Positions 36,650 through 46,529 are shown, counted from the first letter of the stretch. The stretch is 64,000 nucleotides of DNA from Mycoavidus cysteinexigens_B (GCA_031963465.1 JASSUG010000005.1:124001-188000), one strand, 5' to 3'. Program-made: numbers and translations. Notes: generated by a model from the sequence alone, not told the origin.

Positions 36650-38032
36650 TTAGGCCTGTTCAGCGAGCACTTGCTCTAGCGTGGCGCAGGTACGTGCGGC
36701 CAGCAAGGTGATTTCCTCGCTAGATAAGATATACGGTGGCATAAGATATACCGTGTTGCCGATTGGACGTAGCAGAAGCTCGTTGTGCAAGGCAAGCTCA
36801 AAGAAACGACGCGCAAAAGTCGCCGGTGGCGTAGAGGTTTTGTTTGAATTCTTAGCAAGAGCCTTATCCGCAGTGGCGGTTTGGGGGATGACATCAAACG
36901 CAATAATTGTTCCGCAGCGGCGTAGATGGCGCACTTGCGGGTTGGCGGCTAGTGGTTCTAAAAGGCCGGCAAGCGTCTCTGATTTTGCGCGATTACGCGT
37001 CAGCACATCCTCTGTCTCAAACAAATCAAGTGTAGCTAGGGCGGCTCGACAGGCGAGCGGATTGCCGGTGTACGAATGTGAATGCAAAAAGCCGCGGGCG
37101 GTGTCATCGTCATAAAATGCAGCATAAATTGCCTCACGTGTTAGGACCGCAGATAGCGGCAAATAGCCGCCACTAATGCCTTTTGATAAGCACAAAAAAT
37201 CAGGTTGGATGGACGCTTGTTCATAAGCAAAGAAAGTGCCGGTGCGCCCGCATCCGACGGCAATTTCATCGGCAATCAAATGCACTTCATAGCGATCGCA
37301 TAGAGTCCGTAATTCGGCGATAAAGCATGGGTCATGCATGGCCATTCCCGCGGCGCATTGCACGAGCGGTTCAATGATGATTGCCGCGATATGGGTGTGC
37401 CGCGCTTCTAGTAATTCAGTTATGGCAGCAATGCTACGCCGAGCGACATCAGCGGCTGATTCACCGGCGCGAGCTTGACGTGCGTCGGGTGAAGGGGCAA
37501 CATGCGCGTGCCGCAACAGCGGATCATATGCAGTCTTAAAGAGTGCCACGTCAGTGACGCCAAGTGCGCCGATGGTTTCACCATGATAGCCATTGGCGAT
37601 GCAGACAAATTCCTGTTTGCTTGGGCGCATGGTATTACGCCAATAATGAAAGCTCATCTTCAACGCAATTTCGACAGCGGAGGCCCCATCAGAGGCAAAA
37701 AAGGCATGACCCAGCACGCCTCCTGTCAGAGCCGATAAGCGCTCTGCCAATTCAATTGCGGGCGCGTGGGTGCAACCTGCCAGCATGGCATGCTCAAGGG
37801 TATCAAGTTGCGCTTTGATCGCATCATTGATGTGCGCATTGGTATGGCCAAACAGATTGACCCACCATGAGCTAATGGCATCAAGATAGCGCTGTCCATC
37901 AACGTCGTATAACCATGCACCTGCGCCGCGTGCTAGGGGCACCAGCGGTAGTTGCTCATGGTGCTTCATTTGCGTGCAGGGGTGCCAGACGGCGCGTTGA
38001 CTGCGCGTAATCCATTCGTTTGAAAGTTTCAT
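36650..38032 (-). CDS. bioA: Adenosylmethionine-8-amino-7-oxononanoate aminotransferase
   Basis: BioA makes 7,8-diaminopelargonate with SAM as amino donor. WHPCTQMKHHEQLPLVPLAR near residue 15, YLDAISSWWVNLFGH near 50 and the PLP-lysine motif CLSKGISGGYLPLSAVL near 280 are typical. I place the start at ATG 38032 (460 residues); ATG 38047 is possible. The longest frame would begin inside mnmC and is rejected. A TATAAT at 38058-38063 gives a 19-base leader to ATG 38032. It is the first gene of the bio operon. Confidence 0.94.
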   Translation of the reverse strand: MKLSNEWITRSQRAVWHPCTQMKHHEQLPLVPLARGAGAWLYDVDGQRYLDAISSWWVNLFGHTNAHINDAIKAQLDTLEHAMLAGCTHAPAIELAERLSALTGGVLGHAFFASDGASAVEIALKMSFHYWRNTMRPSKQEFVCIANGYHGETIGALGVTDVALFKTAYDPLLRHAHVAPSPDARQARAGESAADVARRSIAAITELLEARHTHIAAIIIEPLVQCAAGMAMHDPCFIAELRTLCDRYEVHLIADEIAVGCGRTGTFFAYEQASIQPDFLCLSKGISGGYLPLSAVLTREAIYAAFYDDDTARGFLHSHSYTGNPLACRAALATLDLFETEDVLTRNRAKSETLAGLLEPLAANPQVRHLRRCGTIIAFDVIPQTATADKALAKNSNKTSTPPATFARRFFELALHNELLLRPIGNTVYLMPPYILSSEEITLLAARTCATLEQVLAEQA

Positions 38033-38057
38033 CTTGCCAGTATTCATCAGGTTTTTA

Positions 38058-38090
38058 ATTATAGGTGTAGTGTATCGTGTTGAACTCGAG
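38058..38090 (-). promoter_or_regulatory. Probable bio operon promoter
   Basis: On the reverse strand a perfect TATAAT lies at 38063-38058, in the 73-bp gap between mnmC and bioA. The -35 region (around 38080-38085, GTTCAA/TTCAAC-like) is weak. No recognisable BirA operator was seen. Confidence 0.45.
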
Positions 38091-38105
38091 GCTGATTTTA
38101 TAACC

Positions 38106-40097
38106 CTAGCTTTGCTGGCGTAAAGAGCGTAGTAAAAAACGTGCTGGATCGAGCGCGTCGATGAGTGAGCGTTCAAGCGGCATCGGCTCGCCATCAAGTT
38201 GCGAGGCAATCAACTCTGCACCAAGCGTGGCCCACAGTAAGCCACGAGAGCCATAGGCAAATGCGCCAAATAAACCGGGTGCGCGTGGCATGTCTGGTAA
38301 ATGAGCACTGATAAATTCAGCGGCATGCCTTTGCGTCGTAGCTTCATCGGCTAAAGCGCCGATGAATGGCATGCGGTCGCTGGCCACGCACCGGAAGGCA
38401 ACATGTCCGGCCAGTTTATATGGATCAAAGCAGCCGGCTAACGACGGTGCAAGCCGCGCTAATTGGTTGAGGTTGTGTTGATGACTCTCGATGGATGGCG
38501 TGGGATTGGGGTCATCGAAATCATAACTAGCGCCGGTGAGCATACTGCTTGAGGTTAAAGGGGCTAGGTAGCCATTGCCAGTGACGGGCAGATGTAAATT
38601 CGTAGAGGGTGGGACGATTGCCGTAGCAGCAGCATCGGCGGCCTTGCTGGCGTCGCTCGCGGGTGTTGGCAGTACCGATAATTGACCGCGTATGCAATGG
38701 GTTGGCGCATAACGTAAACCGGCAAGGCGGGCGGCATCGTTTGCATTCGCTAAGATGGCGACGGGTGCGGCGACGATGCTGCGGCCAGTTTCGTCCAATG
38801 CGTGCCAGAGATTGTCACGATAAACCAGTTGCTTGATTGACGTGCCGAAATATCGCGTAACCGCTGTGTTCGCCGCGATCAGTTGCGCCTGGCATAGTGA
38901 CGCGGGGTTGAGCCAGCCCCCTTTAGGGAAATACCAGCCACCTTGCGTCAGCTCAAGCCCCGCTAGCGCGCTGGCTTCAGCGCGGGTGACAGAACTTACC
39001 ATTTCTTTTGGATACGCTAAATGCTCGAGGGTTGCTCGCATTGCATCGAAGGCAGTCTTGTCTGCTGCGATTTGTATTAAGCCGGTGGCGCGCCAGATAA
39101 ATTTCTCGATATGGCTCAGCGCTTGCCAGCGCTGCAACGCATACAGAAAACCTGCGCGCGAGGCGCGGGCGGCGATATTGTCATCGCGTGAAATGAAAGG
39201 GTGAAACACGCTGACAGGATTGCCGGAGGCACCGGTGGCGCAGGTTTTGCCTTGTTCAATTAATGATACATGCCAGCCGCGTGCTGCTAGCCGCTCAGTC
39301 AGCGCGCAGCCGGCGAAACCGGCGCCAATCACAAGCGCATGCCGCTCGGGTACAGCATAGGCGGTGGGTGGCTCATGCCGCCGGACACGCCAGCGAGGCG
39401 TGAAATGGCCAACTAACATTTTGCGCTTCATCCAAAAGCCTTGCGCCTTATGGACTTCAAAACCTGCTGCGGCAAGTCCTTGAAGTACCGCGCCTGCCGT
39501 CGTATAGGTGGCGAGTGTTGCGTTTTGGGTTGCGAGGCGGGCAAGCGCTTTGAAAATAGAGGCGTTCCACATCTCTGGGTTTTTTGCCGGGGTAAAACCA
39601 TCCAGATAAAATGCATCGGCGCGCAACCATAGCTGTGGCAGTAAATCGCTAATATCTCCTAAAGCCAAGGTGAGGGTGACACGCCCGTCCTCAAACTCTA
39701 AACGATGCAATCCTGCGGTCAAAATAGGCCATGCCTCACACAACTGCTTAGCAAGGGGGGCGAGCGTAGAGAAAATAGGACGCCGATACAGCGTATGTAA
39801 ATCCTCGAGCGTAAACGGATGTTTTTCAATCGAGACAAAATGCAAGCGAGCGCAACGCGCAGGATCATCGCGCCAGGCCGCCCACGTTGCGAGAAAGTTG
39901 ACGCCAGTGCCAAAGCCTGTTTCAACAATTGAAAAAATCTGTCGCTCCGCCCAGCGGGCGGGAAGCGTATTGCCCGCAATAAATACATGCCGCGCTTGCG
40001 CCAGCCCACCTGCTGCGCTGTGATAAATATCGGAGAAGGCAGTTGAATAGGGCGTGCCGTCTTCAAGTAATGTGAGTGAGGCCGGGATAATAGGCAT
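38106..40097 (-). CDS. mnmC: Bifunctional tRNA 5-methylaminomethyl-2-thiouridine biosynthesis protein MnmC
   Basis: MnmC completes the mnm5 modification of tRNA U34. The N-terminal methyltransferase domain (about 1-240) has SIVETGFGTGVNFLATW and FYLDGFTPAKNPEMW; the C-terminal FAD oxidoreductase domain has ALVIGAGFAGCALTERLAAR near 260. The 663-residue length from ATG 40097 fits the family; a TTG at 40151 is an unlikely start. It completes the pathway begun by MnmG at 2372-4327. Confidence 0.94.
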   Translation of the reverse strand: MPIIPASLTLLEDGTPYSTAFSDIYHSAAGGLAQARHVFIAGNTLPARWAERQIFSIVETGFGTGVNFLATWAAWRDDPARCARLHFVSIEKHPFTLEDLHTLYRRPIFSTLAPLAKQLCEAWPILTAGLHRLEFEDGRVTLTLALGDISDLLPQLWLRADAFYLDGFTPAKNPEMWNASIFKALARLATQNATLATYTTAGAVLQGLAAAGFEVHKAQGFWMKRKMLVGHFTPRWRVRRHEPPTAYAVPERHALVIGAGFAGCALTERLAARGWHVSLIEQGKTCATGASGNPVSVFHPFISRDDNIAARASRAGFLYALQRWQALSHIEKFIWRATGLIQIAADKTAFDAMRATLEHLAYPKEMVSSVTRAEASALAGLELTQGGWYFPKGGWLNPASLCQAQLIAANTAVTRYFGTSIKQLVYRDNLWHALDETGRSIVAAPVAILANANDAARLAGLRYAPTHCIRGQLSVLPTPASDASKAADAAATAIVPPSTNLHLPVTGNGYLAPLTSSSMLTGASYDFDDPNPTPSIESHQHNLNQLARLAPSLAGCFDPYKLAGHVAFRCVASDRMPFIGALADEATTQRHAAEFISAHLPDMPRAPGLFGAFAYGSRGLLWATLGAELIASQLDGEPMPLERSLIDALDPARFLLRSLRQQS

Positions 40098-40474
40098 TTT
40101 AAGGTGAGATCTGAGTGTTAGGTGCTCGTTTAGCGTAGCTTTTGCGCCCAAATTCTCTGATTTTTGTGGTCTGAAAGTGGCTGGTTAAACAAAAAATCGC
40201 AAAAAACGTTGGCAAAAACCAACGTTTACCTTTTATTGGCAATGGTTTGCGGCAAGATTGAGATGCGGCTTGATACACTGTACCTGCTTTGTGGCGGCGC
40301 TTGTAAATTGTTTTAAAGCCGCCCCAGCATTAGGTTTATGGCGCTTTAGGCCGGAGCATGCTATGTTACGTTGACGCTGTTGTCGCAAAAAAATGCGCTG
40401 CAGTGGCACTATCGTCAGTACTTCTGAGCTGGGCGATATGCTGTCTGTTTTAACCCAACTGTGAAAGGAATTTT
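40098..40474. other. Gene-free divergent region between mnmC and the HU gene
   Basis: The 377 bp between the two divergent genes hold no supportable gene. They contain the hairpin at 40204-40227 and should contain promoters for both sides; AAAGGA just before the HU start is its ribosome site. Confidence 0.5.
40204..40227 (-). other. Terminator-like hairpin in the mnmC leader
   Basis: AAACGTTGG and CCAACGTTT form a perfect 9-bp stem with a 6-base loop. Read on the reverse strand it is followed by a T-rich stretch, the layout of an intrinsic terminator 107 bp upstream of mnmC. Since no leftward gene lies upstream, it could be an attenuator or simply block antisense transcription. Confidence 0.4.
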
Positions 40475-40762
40475 ATGAATAAGCAAGAATTGATCGATGC
40501 TATTGCCTCAAAAACGGAAGCTAGCAAAGTCTCCATCGGCGAAATCTTGAGCACCTATGTGGAATTAGTTAAAAAAACGGTAGCGAAAGGAGACTCGGTC
40601 GAATTAGTCGGTTTTGGTAAATTTTCTTCAGGCAAGCGCGCAGCGCGTGAAGGGCGTAATCCAAAAACCGGTGAGAAAATCAAAATCGCCGCAACCAAGA
40701 CCGTTAAATTCACCGCCGGTAAAGCATTTAAAGAAGCGGTTAATGGCAAGGCAAAGAAGTAA
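40475..40762 (+). CDS. hupB: DNA-binding protein HU, beta type
   Basis: HU is a nucleoid protein that bends DNA. The 95-residue protein begins MNKQELIDAIASKTEASKVS, has the signature GFGKFSSGKRAAREGRNPKT with the DNA-clamping arm, and ends in a short lysine-rich tail. It is preceded by AAAGGA and followed by a strong terminator. Confidence 0.95.
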   Translation: MNKQELIDAIASKTEASKVSIGEILSTYVELVKKTVAKGDSVELVGFGKFSSGKRAAREGRNPKTGEKIKIAATKTVKFTAGKAFKEAVNGKAKK

Positions 40763-40779
40763 AGTAGTTGGTTACGCTA

Positions 40780-40805
40780 GACCCGCTGCAAGCGGGTCTT
40801 TTAGT
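40780..40805 (+). terminator. Intrinsic terminator after the HU gene
   Basis: GACCCGCT (40780-40787), loop GCA, AGCGGGTC (40791-40798) and then TTTT form a canonical rho-independent terminator 18 bp after the HU stop. Confidence 0.88.
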
Positions 40806-40847
40806 ATTCGTTCGTGGTGTTTTATTAAAAGTTTTTTTAGTTGGCAT

Positions 40848-41291
40848 TCAATGCGGCGGCAGGGGGATGCCCCAGCGAGCCAGAATTTTTATAATTTGGC
40901 TCGAATATTTGTCGCGATGCACTGGCGTTTCAGAGTGGTAGGCGCCAATGGCTTGCCAAGTATTACCGTGTTTATTCATCTTTTGGCGCAAATGCCAAGC
41001 TGCAATATAAACGCTGGCGCAAGGTTCCATCAAAGTGTTAGATGAAATGCCATATCCCGATAGCGCTGAAAGATGGATTGAATTAATTTGCATCAAGCCG
41101 TAATCGGTTGAGCCATTATGGTTTTTGCGTACGGCGTTAGGACGATTGCGCGATTCTTGCCAGGCGATGGCGCGCAAAATGATTGGATTCACATGTTGGT
41201 AACGCGCTGCGTCGTCAAAACAATCGGCGTGCGCTGGCAATGTAGTATACGTGCCAATAAGAATGAGTGAGTAAATAATCGGCTTTAGCAT
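40848..41291 (-). CDS. Secreted lytic transglycosylase, IagB/VirB1-like
   Basis: From ATG 41291 (147 residues) there is a signal peptide (MLKPIIYSLILIGTYTTLPA, then HA) and an SLT domain with AWQESRNRPNAVRKNH (catalytic Glu near residue 46), STDYGLMQINSIHL and GAYHSETPVHRDKY. Small enzymes of this type open peptidoglycan for secretion systems and pili. It is divergent from gspD, which makes a role in type II secretion assembly plausible. Upstream starts (41321, 41351) exist but would put residues before the signal peptide. Confidence 0.88.
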   Translation of the reverse strand: MLKPIIYSLILIGTYTTLPAHADCFDDAARYQHVNPIILRAIAWQESRNRPNAVRKNHNGSTDYGLMQINSIHLSALSGYGISSNTLMEPCASVYIAAWHLRQKMNKHGNTWQAIGAYHSETPVHRDKYSSQIIKILARWGIPLPPH

Positions 41292-41403
41292 TCCGTTACC
41301 CGGTTTTTGGCTTAATAGCATAATAATAGGCTGCTGTGCAGTGTGTCGCATCGATGCGTACCGTAGCCTATATGAACGAAATTATCTGAGAAATTGTATT
41401 GTA

Positions 41404-43686
41404 ATGCGTTATCTAATTTATGTTCTTTTTGCTGCATGGCTCGTGATTCAGCCTGCGCGGGCCCAAGTTACGCTGAATTTTGTGAACGCGGAAATTGATC
41501 AGATTGCTAAAGCGATCGGGGCGGCCACGAATCAAACCATTATTGTTGACCCGCGCATTAAGGGGCAACTTAACTTGGTGTCCGAGCGCTCGGTAAGTGC
41601 GGCGCAAGCGCTGAAAACGCTGCAATCGGCGCTGCGTATGCAGGGTTTTGCCTTGGTGCAGGATCATGGTGTGCTAAAAGTCGTGCCGGAAGCCGATGCG
41701 AAGCAGCAGGGCGTGCCTGTTTTTATCGGCAATACACCGCAGGCAAAAGGCGACCAGGTCATCACGCAAGTCTTTCAGCTACGCCATGAAGCCGCGAGTA
41801 GCTTGGTGCCTGTATTGCGTCCGCTAATTTCCGCCAATAATACAATTACTGCGTATCCAGCAAATAACACGCTAGTCGTGACCGACTATGCCGATAATGT
41901 ACGGCGTATTGCAAAGATCATCGCCGGAGTTGATACAGCGATTGGCCGCAATATCGAAGTGGTGCCACTGAAAAATGCCAATGCCCTTGACCTTGCTACA
42001 CAATTACAGAAAATATTAGATCCGGGTCCAGTTGGCAGCGCCGACGCCACGCTAAAAATGTCAGTGCTAGCAGATTCGCGCACCAATTCGTTGATTTTGC
42101 GCGCCTCTAGCCAAGCACGGATGAAAGCGGCAAAACAACTGGTTGCAAAACTTGATTTACCGACGCAAGAGCTTGGCAATATTCATGTGGTGCCACTGCG
42201 CAATGCCGATGCAGTCGAGCTTGCTCAAACTTTGCGTGGCATCTTGGGTGAAAAAGGGGGCGCTGCCTCAACCGCCAATAGCGCGCTGAATTCATTTAAT
42301 TCGAGTGACGGCGGGTTGAGCGGTATGGCCAGCGGCTCCACCGGCATGTCTGGCATGCCTCCTTTGCCAACGGGCAGAGGCAGTAGTGCTGCGCGCAGTC
42401 GATCGGGCGCCCAGGCAAGCTCATTGGGCAATCCATTCGGCAGTTCAGTCAGCGGTGGCGCGAGCGATAGCCGCGACACGGGTTCAGCCAGCGGCATGAT
42501 TCAGGCCAATGCCGCGACTAATTCACTCGTTATCACCGCCTCAGAGCCGGTTTACCGGAACTTGCGTAGAGTGATTGATCAACTCGATACGCGCCGCGCT
42601 CAAGTGTATATAGAATCATTGATTGTCGAGGTTTCATCGGGCGATATGGCCCGCTTTGGGATTCAATGGCAGGCTGTGTTGAATATGGGTGGAACGAATG
42701 CCTTATTTGGCGGCGCTAATTACACCATGGACAAAGATCCAGGGACCAATATTGTCAAACTGGCAACCAGTCCTTACTTGGCGACAAAAGATCCACGTGC
42801 GTCGCTGGTTTCTCCAGCAGAAGGGTTGAATATTGGTTATCTGCGCAACTATGGCAAATTTTTAGGGTTGGGTGGGTTGTTACAAGCGCTAAATTCGCTC
42901 GGCAACACGAATGTGCTGTCTACGCCTACGATGGTCACTCTGGATAATGAAGAAGCGAGAATTGTCGTCGGCCAGAATGTTCCTATTTTGACTGGCGCCT
43001 ATTCGCAAGCGGCTGGGGCGAATCAAGCCATTGCGCCTTTTCAGACTTTTGAGCGGCAAGATGTGGGCGTGACGCTACATGTGAAGCCTAAAATCACTGA
43101 AGGGGGGGTGATTCAGTTGCAGATTTATCAGGAGGACTCTGGCGTGGCCGCTAATTCCTATGATAGTTCAGGTGGGGTGACGCTGAATAAGCGAGCAATC
43201 CAATCGACCGTCCTGGCGGATGATGGCCAGATCATCGTGCTGGGGGGGCTATTGCAAGATAAATATAGCGATGGCAATTCTAAAGTGCCGGTGCTTGGCG
43301 ATATACCTTTGCTTGGATCTCTCTTTCGCTATGAAGGCAAAAGGCGCGAAAAGACAAACCTGATGGTATTTCTACGCCCGGTGATCATTCGCAATGCACA
43401 AGATGCGCAACGTGTCTCGCTTGATCGTTATGACTATATGCGCGCCCAGACGACACATTTTGGCACGGATAATTGGCTTGTGCGTGATCAAAATACGCCC
43501 GTGATGCCAGGCGCGCCGTTGCCACTTAGCGAGGGAGGCGTCGCTGCTCCCGCGCTTGGCCCCCAACAACGAAGCGTTCCCCCATCGGCTCACCAAGCGG
43601 AGGCTTCTTCTGCCTTAGGGGTGCCGCCTAAGGCTCGCTGGCTCAATGATTTACCCGGCATGGATGAGGCTGGGACGCGGCCGTGA
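41404..43686 (+). CDS. gspD: Type II secretion system outer-membrane secretin GspD
   Basis: The 760-residue secretin has a signal peptide ending PARAQ, N0-N3 domains (VTLNFVNAEIDQIAKAIGAA at the start) and the C-terminal secretin domain with VPVLGDIPLLGSLFRYEGKR near 640. A Ser/Gly-rich insert lies at about 295-365. The ATG at 41404 opens a proper signal peptide. It starts the gsp cluster and is divergent from the lytic transglycosylase. Confidence 0.95.
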   Translation: MRYLIYVLFAAWLVIQPARAQVTLNFVNAEIDQIAKAIGAATNQTIIVDPRIKGQLNLVSERSVSAAQALKTLQSALRMQGFALVQDHGVLKVVPEADAKQQGVPVFIGNTPQAKGDQVITQVFQLRHEAASSLVPVLRPLISANNTITAYPANNTLVVTDYADNVRRIAKIIAGVDTAIGRNIEVVPLKNANALDLATQLQKILDPGPVGSADATLKMSVLADSRTNSLILRASSQARMKAAKQLVAKLDLPTQELGNIHVVPLRNADAVELAQTLRGILGEKGGAASTANSALNSFNSSDGGLSGMASGSTGMSGMPPLPTGRGSSAARSRSGAQASSLGNPFGSSVSGGASDSRDTGSASGMIQANAATNSLVITASEPVYRNLRRVIDQLDTRRAQVYIESLIVEVSSGDMARFGIQWQAVLNMGGTNALFGGANYTMDKDPGTNIVKLATSPYLATKDPRASLVSPAEGLNIGYLRNYGKFLGLGGLLQALNSLGNTNVLSTPTMVTLDNEEARIVVGQNVPILTGAYSQAAGANQAIAPFQTFERQDVGVTLHVKPKITEGGVIQLQIYQEDSGVAANSYDSSGGVTLNKRAIQSTVLADDGQIIVLGGLLQDKYSDGNSKVPVLGDIPLLGSLFRYEGKRREKTNLMVFLRPVIIRNAQDAQRVSLDRYDYMRAQTTHFGTDNWLVRDQNTPVMPGAPLPLSEGGVAAPALGPQQRSVPPSAHQAEASSALGVPPKARWLNDLPGMDEAGTRP

Positions 43687-43771
43687 CAGTCTCAGATACT
43701 CGGTCACACGAGCCGGCTAAACCTGAAAAAGTTTCTCAAATCCAGTGCGATAAACAAATTGGGATAGAAGT

Positions 43772-45256
43772 GTGGATCAGCAATTAGCTGCACAAGCCAA
43801 TGGGCAACCAGGGTTTGCCCGCGAAGCTCCGTCGTCTTTGGTGGCGCGGATGATACCCTATGGTTTCGCTCGGGCCGGTCAAATTTTGGCTGCGCATCAA
43901 CATAGCGACAGCCTTGAAGTTTGGATTAGCGAGCGCACGCTAGCGAGCTCATTGGCTGAGGTGGCACGTCAATTTGGCGCTTTGCGCCTTGTCCGTTTGG
44001 CGGCCGACGAGTTGGTGCAAGCCATTAACCGTGCTTATGCGCTGCAAGATGGAAGCGCGGCGCAAGTCGTGGGTGAGGTCGAAGGCGAAGTCGATTTATC
44101 TCGGCTAATGCAAGATATCCCTGAGGTTGAAGATCTGCTTGAATCGGAAGATGATGCGCCGATTATCCGCATGATCAATGCCCTATTTACGCAAGCCGCG
44201 CGAGAAGGGGCCTCGGATATTCATATTGAACCTTTCGAGAACGCCTGCGTGGTGCGGTTTCGCATCGATGGTACCCTGCGCGATATAGTGCGCCCGCAGA
44301 AAGCATTGCATGGCGCGTTGATTTCTCGCATTAAGATTATGGCCCAGCTTGATATTGCCGAAAAACGGCTGCCGCAAGATGGTCGCATCACCTTACGGGT
44401 CGCCGGACGGCCCGTCGATGTGCGGGTTTCGACCCTGCCGACTGGGCATGGTGAGCGCGCTGTATTGCGTTTGCTTGAGAAAGATGCGCAACGGCTGAAT
44501 CTCGATACGCTTGGCATGGCCGCCACGACGCAAGTGCAATTCGATAAATTAATCGCCCAACCGCATGGTATTGTGTTGGTCACGGGTCCGACCGGCTCAG
44601 GCAAAACCACCACTTTATATGCGGCGCTATCGCGGCTTGAGACCGCTAGCACCAATATCATGACAGTTGAAGATCCGATTGAGTACGATCTGCCCGGGAT
44701 TGGTCAAACGCAGGTTAATGAACGGATTGGCATGAATTTTGCGCGTGCCCTTCGCTCGATCTTACGACAAGACCCTGACATTATTATGATTGGCGAAATT
44801 CGAGACCTTGAGACAGCGCAGATCGCGGTGCAAGCCTCGTTGACCGGGCATTTAGTGCTGGCCACGCTACACACCAATAATGCCGCCTCAGCGGTCACCC
44901 GGCTAACGGATATGGGCGTTGAGCCCTATTTACTTGCTTCCAGCTTGCTAGGCGTGCTGGCGCAACGGCTGGTGCGCTGCTTATGCCACACTTGCCGGCT
45001 CGAACGTGCTGATGGTTGGCATGCATCTGGCTGTGAACAATGTGGCCAATCGGGTTACCAAGGCCGGCGTGGCGTCTACGAACTGTTGGTACTCGATGAT
45101 GCCATCCGCGCACTGATTCACCAGCAAGCCGCCGACATTGAATTGCTAGCAGCGGGGCGGGCGAATGGGATGCGTACCTTGCGTGAAGATGCGCAACGCT
45201 GGCTAGCAACAGGCGCGACCTCGCTTGAAGAGGTGATCCGTGTTACCGGCGAATAG
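43772..45256 (+). CDS. gspE: Type II secretion system ATPase GspE
   Basis: The 494-residue cytoplasmic ATPase has Walker A GPTGSGKTTT from residue 272, the Asp box MTVEDPIEYDLPGIGQTQVN, Walker B IIMIGEIRDLETA and His-box HTNNAASA. The zinc-binding cysteine set CLCHTC and CEQC lies near 405-430. The start is GTG 43772, downstream of gspD by 85 bp. Confidence 0.95.
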   Translation: MDQQLAAQANGQPGFAREAPSSLVARMIPYGFARAGQILAAHQHSDSLEVWISERTLASSLAEVARQFGALRLVRLAADELVQAINRAYALQDGSAAQVVGEVEGEVDLSRLMQDIPEVEDLLESEDDAPIIRMINALFTQAAREGASDIHIEPFENACVVRFRIDGTLRDIVRPQKALHGALISRIKIMAQLDIAEKRLPQDGRITLRVAGRPVDVRVSTLPTGHGERAVLRLLEKDAQRLNLDTLGMAATTQVQFDKLIAQPHGIVLVTGPTGSGKTTTLYAALSRLETASTNIMTVEDPIEYDLPGIGQTQVNERIGMNFARALRSILRQDPDIIMIGEIRDLETAQIAVQASLTGHLVLATLHTNNAASAVTRLTDMGVEPYLLASSLLGVLAQRLVRCLCHTCRLERADGWHASGCEQCGQSGYQGRRGVYELLVLDDAIRALIHQQAADIELLAAGRANGMRTLREDAQRWLATGATSLEEVIRVTGE

Positions 45257-45308
45257 TGCAACCGCATTAAAACTCGTTCAATCCATCAAGATATAAGGTA
45301 GTCTGCCA

Positions 45309-46526
45309 ATGCCGGCGTTTCGCTTTGAAGCCATTGACTCATCTGGCAAAACACAGCGCGGTGTGCTGGAGGCGGATAGTGCACGAGCTGCGCGCAGCCA
45401 GTTGCGTTTGCAGGCGCTCACCCCGCTTTTGGTTGAATCAGCCAGCAGCCGCACGCGCAGTGCGCGCCATGAGCGGCTTGCCTTCGGGCGCCGTTTATCG
45501 CAGCGCGAGCAAGCGATTTTCACTCGCCAGCTTGCCAGCCTATTGACCGCCGGTTTGCCGCTCGATGAAATTCTCGGCGTGCTGGCTGAGCAGGCCGAGC
45601 GTGATTATGTGCGTGAATTGGTCGCGGCGATTCGGGCTGAAGTGTTGAGTGGGCAGTCGCTAGCAGGTGCCTTGAGCATACACCCGCATGATTTTCCGGA
45701 TATTTATCGGGCCTTGGTTTCCGCCGGCGAGCAAACTGGCAAGCTCGATATCGTGTTGGCACGCCTTGCGGACTATATTGAACAACGCAATACGTTACGG
45801 CAAAAAATTCAATTGGCCTTTACGTATCCTGCGATTGTAACGCTAGTCGCTTTTGGCATTGTCGCGTTTTTACTAAGTTATGTGGTGCCGCAGGTTGTGA
45901 GCGTATTCTCCAGTACTAAACAGCAATTACCGTTATTAACGGTGGCGATGCTGGGGTTGTCCAATTTCGTTAAGCAGGGCTGGTGGGGGATGCTGATAGC
46001 AGGAGGGCTGATAAGCTGGCTGTTAAGACGTATTTTACGCCAGCCAGGTCCCCGGCTGAGCTTTCATCGTTGGCTCTTGGATCTGCCGCTGCTCGGCAAA
46101 CTCGTGCGTGGTTATAACACCGTACGTTTTGCCAGTACGCTGGCCATCTTGACCGCAGCTGGAGTACCTATTTTACGGTCGCTGCAAGCAGCTAGCGAGA
46201 CACTGAACAATCTTGCCATGCGTCAAAATATTGACCAGGCAACGGTGCGGGTGCGTGAAGGCACGTCTCTCTCGCGCGCACTGGCGGGCACGCATACCTT
46301 TGCCCCGGTGCTGGTCCATTTAATCCGCGCTGGTGAAGCGACTGGCGATTTGACGGCGATGCTTGAGCGTGCAGCGAGTGGCGAAGCCGCTGAGCTTGAG
46401 CGCCGGACTCTATTTTTAACGAGTTTGCTGGAACCGCTGCTGATTCTGGCGATGGGCGGCGTGGTGTTAATGATTGTGTTGGCAGTGATGATGCCGATTA
46501 TTGAATTAAATCAAATGGTGGGGTGA
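45309..46526 (+). CDS. gspF: Type II secretion system inner-membrane protein GspF
   Basis: The 405-residue platform protein has two GspF domains (about 70-195 and 270-395) and three membrane helices. IFTRQLASLLTAGLPLDEIL and ALVSAGEQTGKLDIVL are typical; the second copy reads VRFASTLAILTAAGVPILRS and LIRAGEATGDLTAML. It follows gspE. Confidence 0.95.
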   Translation: MPAFRFEAIDSSGKTQRGVLEADSARAARSQLRLQALTPLLVESASSRTRSARHERLAFGRRLSQREQAIFTRQLASLLTAGLPLDEILGVLAEQAERDYVRELVAAIRAEVLSGQSLAGALSIHPHDFPDIYRALVSAGEQTGKLDIVLARLADYIEQRNTLRQKIQLAFTYPAIVTLVAFGIVAFLLSYVVPQVVSVFSSTKQQLPLLTVAMLGLSNFVKQGWWGMLIAGGLISWLLRRILRQPGPRLSFHRWLLDLPLLGKLVRGYNTVRFASTLAILTAAGVPILRSLQAASETLNNLAMRQNIDQATVRVREGTSLSRALAGTHTFAPVLVHLIRAGEATGDLTAMLERAASGEAAELERRTLFLTSLLEPLLILAMGGVVLMIVLAVMMPIIELNQMVG

Positions 46527-46529
46527 TGA

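Noticed and set aside
38033..38209. Long N-terminal extension of bioA
   Set aside because: It would overlap the mnmC 3' end by more than 100 bp, and the extension does not resemble BioA; the promoter-like TATAAT lies within it.
40098..40151. TTG start giving an 18-residue longer MnmC
   Set aside because: The family N-terminus fits ATG 40097 and the TTG has no ribosome site.
43683..43787. Short reading frame from GTG between gspD and gspE
   Set aside because: It has only 34 codons, no recognisable content, and overlaps gspE in another frame.
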